From Pseudomonas veronii (GTDB taxonomy: Bacteria > Pseudomonadota > Gammaproteobacteria > Pseudomonadales > Pseudomonadaceae), in NCBI RefSeq assembly GCF_001439695.1, contig NZ_JYLL01000003.1, positions 346,411 through 410,410 of the forward strand: a stretch of DNA of 64,000 bases. Direction: 5' to 3'. The notes below the pieces were generated by a model that saw only the letters and a list, made by a program, of their open reading frames with translations, did no database searches and was not told the DNA's origin. Shown one piece after another: positions 1 through 8,451 of this stretch (positions are counted from its first letter, which is position 1; the number at the start of each line of letters is the position of its first letter). The translations under genes and the position numbers were made by a program.

Positions 1-1163
1 GCCATGGTCCAACCGAGGGTGCCGTGGCCGGTGTTCAGGAACAGATTCTTGAACGGGGTGGCACCGACAATCGGCGTACCGTCCGGTGTGGTCGGACGCA
101 GGCCGGTCCAAAAGATCGCTTCGGTCAGATTGCCGCCCTGAGGATAAAGGTCGTTGACGATCATCTCCAGGGTTTCACGCCGACGTGGGTTCAGCGACAG
201 GTCAAAACCGGCGATTTCAGCCATGCCGCCGACACGGATGCGGTTGTCGAAACGGGTGATCGCGACCTTGTAGGTCTCGTCGAGAATGGTCGACGTCGGC
301 GCCATCGCCGGGTTGGTGATCGGCACGGTCAGCGAGTAGCCCTTGAGCGGGTACACCGGCGCCTTGATCCCCAGCGGCTTGAGCAACTGCGGCGAATAAC
401 TGCCGAGGGCCAGGACGTAGCGGTCGGCGGTTTCCAGCTTGCCGTCGATCCACACACCGTTGATGCGATCACCGGCGTGGTCGAGGCGCTGGATGTCCTG
501 TTCGAAACGGAATTCCACGCCCAACTGCTTGCACATGTCTGCCAGGCGCGTGGTGAACATCTGGCAGTCGCCGGTCTGGTCGTTCGGCAGGCGCAGGGCA
601 CCGGCGAGGATGTCGGTGACACTGGCCAGGGCCGGTTCGACGCGGGCGATGCCGGCACGGTCAAGCAATTCGAACGGCACGCCGGACTCTTTCAACACGG
701 CGATATCTTTGGCAGCGCCATCGAGCTGCGCCTGGGTGCGGAACAGTTGGGTCGTACCGAGGCTGCGGCCTTCGTAGGCAATGCCGGTTTCAGCGCGCAG
801 TTCGTCGAGGCAATCGCGGCTGTACTCGGACAGGCGGACCATGCGCTCCTTGTTCACCGCATACCGGCTGGCGGTGCAGTTGCGCAGCATCTGCGCCATC
901 CACAGGTATTGGTTGATATCGGCGGTGGCCTTGATCGCCAGCGGCGCGTGGCGTTGCAGCAGCCACTTGATGGCCTTGAGCGGCACACCCGGCGCGGCCC
1001 ATGGCGAGGCGTAGCCTGGAGAGACCTGGCCGGCGTTGGCGAAACTGGTTTCCATGGCCGCGGCTGGCTGGCGGTCGACCACGACCACCTCAAAACCGGC
1101 TCGCGCCAAATAGTAGGCACTGGTCACACCAATGACGCCGCTACCCAAGACCAGAACGCGCAT
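1..1163 (-). CDS. dadA: D-amino acid dehydrogenase small subunit, C-terminus cut by window edge
   Basis: FAD-dependent membrane-associated dehydrogenase that oxidises D-amino acids (D-alanine after racemisation by DadX) to 2-oxo acids. The visible N-terminal 387 residues start [20 protein letters not shown], a Rossmann GxGxxG FAD site at about residues 7-12. Later segments such as [10 protein letters not shown] and [11 protein letters not shown] match the DadA family. The family is about 432-434 residues, so roughly 45 residues lie outside the window. It is divergent from the Lrp-type regulator at 1319, the arrangement known for dadRAX in pseudomonads, so induction by alanine through that regulator is likely. 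The start is the only ATG consistent with the FAD motif. Confidence 0.96.
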   Translation of the reverse strand, partial: MRVLVLGSGVIGVTSAYYLARAGFEVVVVDRQPAAAMETSFANAGQVSPGYASPWAAPGVPLKAIKWLLQRHAPLAIKATADINQYLWMAQMLRNCTASRYAVNKERMVRLSEYSRDCLDELRAETGIAYEGRSLGTTQLFRTQAQLDGAAKDIAVLKESGVPFELLDRAGIARVEPALASVTDILAGALRLPNDQTGDCQMFTTRLADMCKQLGVEFRFEQDIQRLDHAGDRINGVWIDGKLETADRYVLALGSYSPQLLKPLGIKAPVYPLKGYSLTVPITNPAMAPTSTILDETYKVAITRFDNRIRVGGMAEIAGFDLSLNPRRRETLEMIVNDLYPQGGNLTEAIFWTGLRPTTPDGTPIVGATPFKNLFLNTGHGTLGWTM

Positions 1164-1244
1164 TTTTATATCCTCATCGCGGCTTGACCGCCGACGTGTG
1201 TTGTTCGAGCAATGATGTGAGCAGTATAAAAAGCAATCACCAGT

Positions 1245-1264
1245 GCATTTCACTATATAAATGC
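1245..1264. promoter_or_regulatory. Inverted repeat in dadA/dadR divergent promoter region
   Basis: GCATTT and AAATGC form an inverted repeat separated by 8 bases, in the A/T-rich 155-bp gap between the divergent dadA and dadR starts. TATACT on the minus strand (complement of 1215-1220) could be a -10 element for dadA. The position suggests a site for the Lrp-type regulator itself, but this is inference from location only. Confidence 0.35.
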
Positions 1265-1318
1265 CTATATTTGGCGACAATTCTTGGCAACAACCCTTTT
1301 CACAGAGGCGTATCCCCT

Positions 1319-1807
1319 ATGCGTACCAACACCCAGACCAAACGGGAGCTGGACAAGATCGACCGGAACATCTTGCGCATCCTACAAGCCGACGGGCGCA
1401 TTTCGTTCACGGAGCTGGGGGAAAAGGTCGGACTGTCGACCACCCCCTGCACCGAGCGCGTGCGCCGCCTTGAGCGTGAAGGGATCATCATGGGCTACAA
1501 CGCACGCCTCAACCCCCAGCATTTGAAGGCGAGTTTGCTGGTATTTGTCGAGATCAGCCTCGACTACAAATCCGGCGACACCTTTGAAGAATTCCGCCGC
1601 GCCGTGCTGAAATTGCCCCATGTGCTGGAGTGCCACTTGGTCTCGGGGGACTTCGACTACCTGGTGAAAGCGCGGATTTCCGAGATGGCCTCGTACCGCA
1701 AACTGCTCGGCGACATCCTGCTCAAACTGCCCCATGTGCGGGAGTCCAAGAGCTATATCGTGATGGAAGAGGTGAAAGAGAGCCTCAATCTGCCCATCCC
1801 CGACTGA
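1319..1807 (+). CDS. dadR: Lrp/AsnC-family regulator of D-amino acid catabolism
   Basis: 162-residue feast/famine transcription regulator. Residues about 11-70 hold the AsnC helix-turn-helix (LDKIDRNILRILQADGRISF onward, with the recognition region around LSTTPCTERVRRLE). Residues about 75-155 form the RAM ligand-binding domain. It is divergent from dadA and matches the position of the P. aeruginosa Lrp-like gene that activates dadAX in response to L-alanine. An upstream in-frame start at 1184 would add 45 residues unlike the family, so ATG 1319 is chosen. It follows an A/T-rich promoter region. Confidence 0.93.
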   Translation: MRTNTQTKRELDKIDRNILRILQADGRISFTELGEKVGLSTTPCTERVRRLEREGIIMGYNARLNPQHLKASLLVFVEISLDYKSGDTFEEFRRAVLKLPHVLECHLVSGDFDYLVKARISEMASYRKLLGDILLKLPHVRESKSYIVMEEVKESLNLPIPD

Positions 1808-1824
1808 CTGACACAACCGGGCCA

Positions 1825-1854
1825 ATGTGGGCGAGGGCTTGCTTGCTCCCACAT
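1825..1854. repeat. Solitary REP-like hairpin
   Basis: ATGTGGG and CCCACAT arms enclose an AGGGCTTGCTTGCT core, a diverged relative of the GTGGGAGGGGGCTTGC REP found elsewhere in the window. It lies between the convergent dadR and YkgJ-type genes, a usual place for such elements. Confidence 0.7.
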
Positions 1855-2208
1855 TTAGACCAGCACCTGCCGGGTACTCGCCATGTATTCGTGGATCTGC
1901 TTCTCCACCCGCGGGTGAATCAGCTCCACCGGCCGCCGTCCATTGGGGCACGGCAAGGTCTTTGTGGTGCCGAAAAGCCTACAGATCAGCGGGCGCTCGT
2001 CATACACCGTGCAGCCATTGGGCCCCAGGTGTACGCAGTTCAACTCGTCCATGGCGGCTTCCTGTTCGGCAGCGGTCTTACGCGGCAGGCGCGACATTTC
2101 CTCGGGGGAAGTCGTCACCGGCCCACAGCAATCGTGGCAACCGGGGACGCACTCAAACGAGGGGATCTGTCGGCGCAATGCGCTGATTTTCTGACTGTTG
2201 CAACTCAT
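1855..2208 (-). CDS. YkgJ-family cysteine cluster protein
   Basis: 117-residue cytoplasmic protein with eight clustered cysteines (C20, C24, C27, C28, C58, C66, C76, C87) in the CxxxCxxCC and CxxxRPLxCR pattern of the zinc/iron-chelating CxxCxxCC (UPF0153/YkgJ) family. A metal or Fe-S cluster is presumed to be bound, but the biochemical role is unknown. It converges with dadR and is divergent from the pauB4-like oxidoreductase. The first ATG gives a protein of the family size with the MSCNSQKI start common in pseudomonads. Confidence 0.85.
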   Translation of the reverse strand: MSCNSQKISALRRQIPSFECVPGCHDCCGPVTTSPEEMSRLPRKTAAEQEAAMDELNCVHLGPNGCTVYDERPLICRLFGTTKTLPCPNGRRPVELIHPRVEKQIHEYMASTRQVLV

Positions 2209-2322
2209 CGAAACACGTACCGAACGGCGAATAGGCGTGGATTCTGCCGCAAAACCCCGCGGTGAGACAGCTTCGTCCGACCGCTGTATCCTGCGTCAAA
2301 TTTTCCAAACGGGGATGTTCCC

Positions 2323-3615
2323 ATGACTGCCTGCGCCCGGCACACCGCTTCCTACTACGCCGCCAGCAGCCTGCCGCAACCCGACTATCCGGCGTTGGCC
2401 GGCGAAACAGTGGCCGACGTGTGCGTGATCGGCGGCGGTTTTTCCGGGCTCAACACCGCGCTGGAACTGGCCGAACGCGGGTTCAGCGTGGTGCTGCTGG
2501 AAGCGCGCAAGATCGCCTGGGGCGCCAGCGGGCGCAATGGCGGCCAGTTGATCCGCGGCGTTGGCCATGGCCTGGAGCAATTCACCAACGTGATCGGCAC
2601 CGACGGCGTGCGCCAGATGAAACTGATGGGCCTGGAGGCGGTAGAAATCGTGCGCGAACGCGTCGAGCGTTTCCAGATCGCCTGCGACCTGACCTGGGGC
2701 TACTGCGACCTGGCCAACAAACCCCGCGACCTGCTCGGCCTCGCCGAAGACGCCGAAGAATTGCGCAGCCTGGGCTATCGCCACGAAGTACGCCTGCTGC
2801 AAGCCAGCGAAATGGGCAGCGTGATCGGTTCCGAGCGCTACGTGGGCGGCATGATCGACATGGGCTCGGGCCATCTGCACCCGCTGAACCTGGCCCTCGG
2901 CGAGGCAGCTGCCGCCCAAAAACTCGGCGTGCAACTGTTCGAGCACTCCGAAGTGACGCGCATCGACTACGGCCCCGAGGTCAACGTACACACCGCCCGC
3001 GGCAATGTGCGCGCCAAGACCCTGGTGCTGGCCTGCAACGCCTATCTGAAGGGGCTCAACCCACTGTTGAGCGGCAAAGTGTTGCCGGCCGGCAGCTATA
3101 TCATCGCCACCGAGCCATTAAGCGCCGCCCAGGCGGCCCAATTGCTGCCGCAAAACATGGCGGTGTGTGATCAGCGGGTGACGGTGGACTACTTCCGACT
3201 GTCTGCCGACCGTCGTCTGCTGTTCGGCGGCGCCTGCCACTATTCCGGACGCGACCCCAAGGACATCGGCGCCTACATGCGGCCGAAGATGGTGCAGGTG
3301 TTCCCCCAACTGGCCGACGTGAAGATCGACTATCAATGGGGCGGCATGATCGGCATCGGTGCCAACCGCTTGCCGCAGATCGGCCGATTGGCAGATCAAC
3401 CCAACGTGTATTACGCCCAGGCCTACGCCGGTCATGGCCTCAACGCGACACACCTGGCGGGCAAGCTGCTGGGCGAAGCCGTCAGCGGCCAGCAGCAGGG
3501 ACGTTTCGATCTGTTCGCCCAGGTGCCGCACATCACCTTCCCCGGCGGCAAGCACTTGCGCTCGCCGCTGTTGGCGCTGGGGATGCTCTGGCACCGGTTG
3601 AAAGAACTGGTGTGA
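2323..3615 (+). CDS. pauB4: FAD-dependent oxidoreductase, gamma-glutamylpolyamine oxidase type
   Basis: 430-residue DAO-family flavoprotein. The FAD dinucleotide-binding motif CVIGGGFSGLNTALELAERG lies at about residues 32-51, and the C-terminal YYAQAYAGHGLNATHLAGKL is the second FAD-contacting segment typical of PuuB/OrdL proteins. In the gamma-glutamylation route the family oxidises gamma-glutamyl-putrescine or related amines to the aldehyde with release of H2O2 and ammonia. The product would feed the kauB/puuC-type dehydrogenase at 8452. In P. aeruginosa the gene next to dadR is pauB4, so that symbol is used by synteny. Substrate specificity cannot be read from sequence. Confidence 0.85.
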   Translation: MTACARHTASYYAASSLPQPDYPALAGETVADVCVIGGGFSGLNTALELAERGFSVVLLEARKIAWGASGRNGGQLIRGVGHGLEQFTNVIGTDGVRQMKLMGLEAVEIVRERVERFQIACDLTWGYCDLANKPRDLLGLAEDAEELRSLGYRHEVRLLQASEMGSVIGSERYVGGMIDMGSGHLHPLNLALGEAAAAQKLGVQLFEHSEVTRIDYGPEVNVHTARGNVRAKTLVLACNAYLKGLNPLLSGKVLPAGSYIIATEPLSAAQAAQLLPQNMAVCDQRVTVDYFRLSADRRLLFGGACHYSGRDPKDIGAYMRPKMVQVFPQLADVKIDYQWGGMIGIGANRLPQIGRLADQPNVYYAQAYAGHGLNATHLAGKLLGEAVSGQQQGRFDLFAQVPHITFPGGKHLRSPLLALGMLWHRLKELV

Positions 3616-3616
3616 C

Positions 3617-3841
3617 TCAACTGCGCCAGAACGGCTTCAAGCCTTCCTGGCGCGCCTGCTCGGCGGTCAACCCGATATCCCGCAGTTGCTCGGCAGTCAG
3701 CTCCAGCAGCACCTTGCGCGTGTGGCGACGGTGCCAGAACAGGCTCCAGCGGTTGCGGGTCGGGGCCGACATCGCCCGCGCCTGCCCCGCTTCGAGTTCC
3801 TGGCCGTGTAACGTCAGCCGCACATCGCTCATGCCGTTCAT
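3617..3841 (-). CDS. Small DUF1127 protein
   Basis: 74 residues, basic. The DUF1127 signature occupies about residues 33-70 (WHRRHTRKVLLELTAEQLRDIGLT), including the LxELxxxQLxDIGLT pattern. Some members of the family are involved in phosphate or carbon metabolism or RNA turnover, but no function can be assigned here. A start three codons downstream (MSDVRL, ATG at 3832) is also possible. The gene ends one base after the pauB4-like stop, on the opposite strand. Confidence 0.75.
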   Translation of the reverse strand: MNGMSDVRLTLHGQELEAGQARAMSAPTRNRWSLFWHRRHTRKVLLELTAEQLRDIGLTAEQARQEGLKPFWRS

Positions 3842-3902
3842 TTTGTCGTCCTCATTTGCTGGTTGCCATGAGTGACTAGAATGAGCGAGTGGACAAAACC
3901 AT

Positions 3903-3983
3903 TACAGATTCAACCAATTTTTATTAAATCCATACAGATACTGCCCACGAGTGGCTGAATCCTGTATTTTCCCAGAATCTGTA
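3903..3983. promoter_or_regulatory. Repeated TACAGAT boxes upstream of the MocR gene
   Basis: TACAGATTC (3903-3911), TACAGATAC (3933-3941) and the exact inverse GAATCTGTA (3975-3983) lie in the 165 bp before the MocR regulator. A degenerate inverse copy, GAATCCTGTA, is at 3957. Paired direct and inverted boxes of this kind are known operators for MocR/PdxR-type regulators. Autoregulation is inferred. Confidence 0.55.
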
Positions 3984-4006
3984 CTGGTCCCCTGGGAGTG
4001 ATCACC

Positions 4007-5431
4007 GTGACCCTTTACGTCAACCTCGCCGAATTGTTGGGCACCCGCATCGAACAGGGCTTCTACCGCCCCGGTGACCGGCTGCCTTCCGTAAGGGCCT
4101 TGAGTGTCGAGCACGGGGTCAGTTTGAGCACCGTGCAGCAAGCGTATCGCATGCTGGAAGACAACGGCCTGGCGATGCCGAAGCCCAAGTCCGGTTACTT
4201 CGTGCCCGTCGGCCGTGAGCTGCCGGCCTTGCCCGAAGTCGGCCGCCCGGCCCAGCGCCCGGTGGAAATTTCCCAGTGGGACCAAGTGCTCGAGTTGATC
4301 CGCGCGGTACCGCGTAAAGATGTCGTACAGCTGGGCCGCGGCATGCCGGATGTGTTGTCGCCCACCCTCAAGCCGCTGCTGCGCAGCCTGGCCCGCGTCA
4401 GCCGGCGCCAGGACCTGCCGGGGCTGTATTACGACAATATCCTCGGCTGTATGGAGTTGCGCGAACAAATCGCCCGACTGTCATTGGATTCCGGCTGCCA
4501 GTTGACCGCCGAAGACATCGTGATCACCACCGGCTGCCATGAGGCGCTGTCTGCCAGCATCCGCTCCATCTGCGAGCCGGGGGATATCGTTGCGGTGGAC
4601 TCGCCGAGCTTCCACGGCGCCATGCAGACCCTCAAGGGCCTGGGCATGAAAGCGCTGGAAATCCCCACGGACCCGCTCACCGGCATCAGCCTCGAAGCCC
4701 TGGAACTGGCGCTGGAACAGTGGCCGATCAAAGTCATTCAACTGACCCCCAACTGCAACAATCCTTTGGGCTACATCATGCCGGAGGCACGCAAGCGGGC
4801 GCTGTTGACCCTGGCCCAGCGCTTTGACGTGGCGATCATCGAAGACGATGTGTATGGCGAACTGGCCTACAGCTACCCGCGCCCGCGCACCATCAAATCC
4901 TTCGACGAAGATGGCCGCGTGTTGCTCTGCAGCTCGTTCTCGAAAACCCTGGCGCCAGGCCTGCGGATTGGCTGGGTCGCGCCGGGCCGCTACCTGGAGC
5001 GGGTGTTGCACATGAAATACATCAGCACCGGCTCCACCGCGACCCAGCCGCAGATCGCCATCGCCGAATTTCTCAAGGGCGGCCATTTCGAACCGCATTT
5101 GCGGCGGATGCGTACTCAATACCAACGTAATCGCGACATGATGCTCGACTGGGTCAGCCGTTATTTCCCCGCCGGCACCCGCGCCAGCCGACCTCAAGGC
5201 AGCTTCATGCTGTGGATCGAGCTGCCGGAAGGTTTCGACACCCTCAAGCTCAACCGGGTGTTGGTGGAACAAGGCGTACAAATCGCCGTGGGCAGTATCT
5301 TTTCCGCGTCCGGCAAGTACAGGAATTGCCTGCGCATGAACTACGCTGCCAAACCTACGCCGCAGATTGAAGAGGCGGTGCGCAAAGTCGGCGCCGTCGC
5401 GAGCAAGATGCTGGCCGAGGCCGCCGACTGA
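4007..5431 (+). CDS. MocR-type regulator (GntR helix-turn-helix fused to aminotransferase fold)
   Basis: 474 residues. An N-terminal GntR winged helix (about residues 8-70: GFYRPGDRLPSVRALS, then TVQQAYRMLEDNGL) is fused to a fold-type I aminotransferase domain. The PLP lysine sits in SSFSKTLAPGLRIGW (about K313), and TPNCNNPLGYIMP supplies the usual Asn/Pro loop. MocR proteins use PLP or a PLP-amine adduct as a signal to control amine, GABA or vitamin B6 genes. Targets here could be the neighbouring amine catabolism genes, which is inference. Start: GTG 4007 has GGGAG eight bases upstream. The in-frame GTG at 3998 overlaps that ribosome site, so it is less likely. Confidence 0.88.
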   Translation: MTLYVNLAELLGTRIEQGFYRPGDRLPSVRALSVEHGVSLSTVQQAYRMLEDNGLAMPKPKSGYFVPVGRELPALPEVGRPAQRPVEISQWDQVLELIRAVPRKDVVQLGRGMPDVLSPTLKPLLRSLARVSRRQDLPGLYYDNILGCMELREQIARLSLDSGCQLTAEDIVITTGCHEALSASIRSICEPGDIVAVDSPSFHGAMQTLKGLGMKALEIPTDPLTGISLEALELALEQWPIKVIQLTPNCNNPLGYIMPEARKRALLTLAQRFDVAIIEDDVYGELAYSYPRPRTIKSFDEDGRVLLCSSFSKTLAPGLRIGWVAPGRYLERVLHMKYISTGSTATQPQIAIAEFLKGGHFEPHLRRMRTQYQRNRDMMLDWVSRYFPAGTRASRPQGSFMLWIELPEGFDTLKLNRVLVEQGVQIAVGSIFSASGKYRNCLRMNYAAKPTPQIEEAVRKVGAVASKMLAEAAD

Positions 5432-5493
5432 CCTTTCCGGGAAAATAGCCGTCCTATGTCGACAACCGCCCTGATCTGGAAACGGTGCCCTTG

Positions 5494-7062
5494 ATGACTC
5501 GACGGCTTTTAGCGTTTTTCCTGTTGGGCGCCCTGGCCCTGGGCGGCTGCGCCACGGTGAATGTGCCGCGCATCCCCAGCGATGCCCTGCCGGCGACGCA
5601 GTCGTCGTTCGGCCGTTCGATCCAGGCCCAGGCCGCGCCGCATCAGGGCCGCTCCGGCTTTCGCCTGCTGCCCAACAGCAGCGAGGCGTTCATGGCCCGC
5701 GCCGAACTGATCCGCAACGCCCAGACCAGCCTCGACCTGCAGTACTACATCGTCCACGACGGCATCAGCACCCGCCTGCTCGTGGATGAACTGCTCAAGG
5801 CCGCCGACCGTGGCGTGCGTGTGCGTATCCTGCTGGACGACACCACCAGCGACGGCCTCGATCAGGTCATCGCCACCCTCGCCGCCCACCCCAACATCCA
5901 GATTCGCCTGTTCAACCCGCTGCACCTGGGGCGCAGCACCGGCGTGACGCGCGCCATGGGGCGCCTGCTCAACCTGTCGCTGCAACATCGACGCATGCAC
6001 AACAAACTGTGGCTGGCGGACAACAGCGCGGCCATCGTCGGCGGGCGCAACCTGGGCGACGAGTATTTCGACGCCGAACCCAACCTTAATTTCACCGACA
6101 TCGACATGCTCAGCGTGGGCCCGGTGGCCGAGCAACTCGGCCACAGTTTCGACCAGTATTGGAACAGCGCCCTGAGCAAGCCCATCAATGAATTCATCTC
6201 CAACCTGCCGTCCAAAGGCGACCTGGCCAGCGCACGCCTGCGCCTGGAAGAATCCCTGGCCCAGTCGCGCCAACAGAACCACGCCTTGTACAACCGCCTG
6301 CGCACCTACAAGACCGAACCGCGCCTGGACATCTGGCGGCGCGAGCTGATCTGGGCCTGGAACCAGGCGTTGTGGGACGCCCCGAGCAAGGTACTCGCCA
6401 AGAATGATCCGGACCCGCGCCTGCTGCTGACCACCCAACTGGAACCGGAACTCGAAGGCGTCAACCATGAGTTGATGATGATTTCGGCGTATTTCGTGCC
6501 GGGGCAGCCGGGCCTGGTGTACCTGACCGGTCGCGCGGATGCGGGCGTCTCGGTGAGCCTGCTGACCAACTCCCTCGAAGCCACCGACGTGCCGGCCGTA
6601 CACGGCGGCTACGCGCCCTATCGCAAGGCGCTGCTGGAGCACGGCGTGAAACTCTATGAGTTGCGCCGCCAACCCGGCGCACCCCGCACAGGCAGCGGGC
6701 CCCACCTGTTTCGTCGCGGCCTGTTCCTCGGCTCGGACTCCAGCCTGCACAGCAAGGCGATGATTTTTGATCGGCAGAAATCGTTTATCGGCTCGTTCAA
6801 CTTCGACCCGCGTTCGGTGCTGTGGAATACCGAAGTCGGCGTGCTGGTGGACAGCCCTGAGCTGGCCGAACACCTGCGCAATCTGGCGCTGCAAGGCATG
6901 GCGCCAGCATTGAGCTACGAGGCGAAATTACAGGATGGCCAGGTGGTGTGGACCACCGAGGATAACGGGCAACCGCACACCCTGACCCGCGAGCCGGGCA
7001 GCTGGTGGCGCCACTTCAATGCCTGGTTCGCCACCTCCGTCGGCCTGGAACGCATGCTGTAG
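5494..7062 (+). CDS. Phospholipase D-family lipoprotein
   Basis: About 522 residues. An N-terminal lipoprotein signal (TRRLLAFFLLGALALGGC, lipobox LGGC near residue 19) predicts lipid anchoring after export. Two HKD motifs are present: HNKLWLAD at H169/K171/D176 and HSKAMIFD at H419/K421/D426, each followed by the usual G-rich N/F segment (GGRN and GSFNFDPRS). This is the two-HKD architecture of phospholipase D and cardiolipin synthase-like enzymes. The substrate is probably phospholipid at the envelope, but it is unproven. Start: ATG 5494 is preferred. An in-frame GTG at 5485 and a TTG at 5491 are alternatives with only a weak GGA upstream. The TAG stop lies inside a REP sequence. Confidence 0.85.
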   Translation: MTRRLLAFFLLGALALGGCATVNVPRIPSDALPATQSSFGRSIQAQAAPHQGRSGFRLLPNSSEAFMARAELIRNAQTSLDLQYYIVHDGISTRLLVDELLKAADRGVRVRILLDDTTSDGLDQVIATLAAHPNIQIRLFNPLHLGRSTGVTRAMGRLLNLSLQHRRMHNKLWLADNSAAIVGGRNLGDEYFDAEPNLNFTDIDMLSVGPVAEQLGHSFDQYWNSALSKPINEFISNLPSKGDLASARLRLEESLAQSRQQNHALYNRLRTYKTEPRLDIWRRELIWAWNQALWDAPSKVLAKNDPDPRLLLTTQLEPELEGVNHELMMISAYFVPGQPGLVYLTGRADAGVSVSLLTNSLEATDVPAVHGGYAPYRKALLEHGVKLYELRRQPGAPRTGSGPHLFRRGLFLGSDSSLHSKAMIFDRQKSFIGSFNFDPRSVLWNTEVGVLVDSPELAEHLRNLALQGMAPALSYEAKLQDGQVVWTTEDNGQPHTLTREPGSWWRHFNAWFATSVGLERML

Positions 7063-7084
7063 GAGCGAGCTTGCTCGCGAAGAA
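7057..7084. repeat. Solitary REP overlapping the phospholipase D stop codon
   Basis: The sequence CTGTAGGAGCGAGCTTGCTC followed by GCGAA matches one arm of the REPINs at 8333, 18223 and 56598. The TAG at 7060-7062 is both part of the REP and the stop codon of the upstream gene. No inverse partner is found nearby, so it is solitary. Confidence 0.8.
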
Positions 7085-7147
7085 CGCAAGAACACCACAC
7101 TTAACCAGACCGTACCCGTCATCGCTAACGCCTTCATCCCCTCGCGC

Positions 7148-8290
7148 CTAAGCGGGCTGCGCGGCGCCAAACGCCCCCTGGCGCAACAACAGCACCACCA
7201 ACCCCAGCGCCCCGGCCGCCATCAGCCACGGCAATGCATGCCCGCTGATCCACTGGCTGCCCGCACCGGCCACCAGCGGCCCGATCAGGCAACCGATGCC
7301 CCAGAGCTGCGCCACGTGGGCATTGGCGCGCACCAGCGCATCGTCGCGGTAACGCTCGCCGATCAGGATCAACGACAAGGTGAACAAACCACCCGCACTC
7401 GCGCCGAACAGCACCCACACCGGCCAGATCAGCAGCGTGTGCATCAACAACGGGACTGCCAGGCTCGCCCCCAGCAACAGCAGCGCGCAGCTCAAGAACA
7501 GCGTGCGCCGCGGCAGGTAGTCGGCCAGTGCGCCGATGGGCAGCTGCAGCAACGCATCGCCCACCACCACCGTGCTGACCATCGCCAGGGCGATCTCGGC
7601 CGTGAAGCCTTGCTGCAGGCAATACACCGGCAGCAGCGTCAGGATCATCGCCTCGAACGCCGCGAATAACGCCACCGCCCAGGCAATCGCCGGCAGGCTC
7701 CGACAGAAGCGCCACAGCTCGGCAAACGTCACGCTGAAGGACTCGGCGGTCGGCGCCCCGGAACGCCCCAGCAACAGCAACGGCGCCAGCGTCAACAGGC
7801 CCACGCCCACCCAGAACCCATAGTCATGATCGGTGCCCAGCACGCCCAACAGCAGCGGCCCCGACAGCTGGCTCAGCGCATAGGTGCAGCCATACAGCGC
7901 CACCAGCCGGCCGCGCCATTGCTCCACCACCAACTGGTTGATCCAGCTTTCGCCAAGAATGAACACGATGGTCAGGATCACCCCGATCATCAGCCGCAGC
8001 ACCAGCCACACCGGGTAGCTCGGCAGGATCGCCAACAGACCGATGGACACCGCCCCCGCCCACAGGCACAGGCGCATCAGATGCGCAGTGCCCAGCCAGG
8101 ACGCCAGCCGACTGGAAACCTTCGCCCCCAACAGCACGCCGAAGGCCGGCATCGCAGCCATCACTCCAATGGCGAAGCTGCCGTAGCCCCAGCCTTCCAG
8201 ACGCAGGGACACCAGCGGCATGCTGACGCCCAACGCCAGACCAACGCTGAGCACCGAGGCCAGCACGGCGAAATAAGTCGCCCAACGCAT
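7148..8290 (-). CDS. MFS transporter
   Basis: 380 residues with about 12 hydrophobic segments in two blocks of six, and the major facilitator loop-2/3 region AKVSSRLASWLGTAHLMRL. The early GVSMPLVSLRLEGWGYGSFAIGVM segment resembles YcaD-like MFS carriers. It should lie in the inner membrane; the substrate is unknown. It sits between the phospholipase D gene (converging) and the aldehyde dehydrogenase (same strand, separated by a REPIN), so a role in amine or amino-acid import is possible but not shown. ATG 8290 has AGGAG seven bases upstream and is preferred to an in-frame GTG two codons earlier. Confidence 0.85.
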   Translation of the reverse strand: MRWATYFAVLASVLSVGLALGVSMPLVSLRLEGWGYGSFAIGVMAAMPAFGVLLGAKVSSRLASWLGTAHLMRLCLWAGAVSIGLLAILPSYPVWLVLRLMIGVILTIVFILGESWINQLVVEQWRGRLVALYGCTYALSQLSGPLLLGVLGTDHDYGFWVGVGLLTLAPLLLLGRSGAPTAESFSVTFAELWRFCRSLPAIAWAVALFAAFEAMILTLLPVYCLQQGFTAEIALAMVSTVVVGDALLQLPIGALADYLPRRTLFLSCALLLLGASLAVPLLMHTLLIWPVWVLFGASAGGLFTLSLILIGERYRDDALVRANAHVAQLWGIGCLIGPLVAGAGSQWISGHALPWLMAAGALGLVVLLLRQGAFGAAQPA

Positions 8291-8332
8291 TTCCACGCTC
8301 CTGTGGATAGTTTTTTCAGGGCTGCAAACGAA

Positions 8333-8434
8333 CTGTAGGAGCGCGCTTGCTCGCGAAAAACGCCAACGATAACGCGTGCTGTCTGGTTGAACGCGGCGTC
8401 TTTGAGTTCTTCGCGAGCAAGCTCGCTCCTACAG
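8333..8434. repeat. REPIN (inverted pair of REP sequences)
   Basis: CTGTAGGAGCGCGCTTGCTC with GCGAA on the left and the inverse TTCGCGAGCAAGCTCGCTCC with TACAG on the right, separated by about 50 bases. It lies between the tandem, leftward aldehyde dehydrogenase and MFS genes. The left arm carries one core substitution (GCGCGC in place of GCGAGC). Confidence 0.88.
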
Positions 8435-8451
8435 GGGACCTGCGGTGTTGC

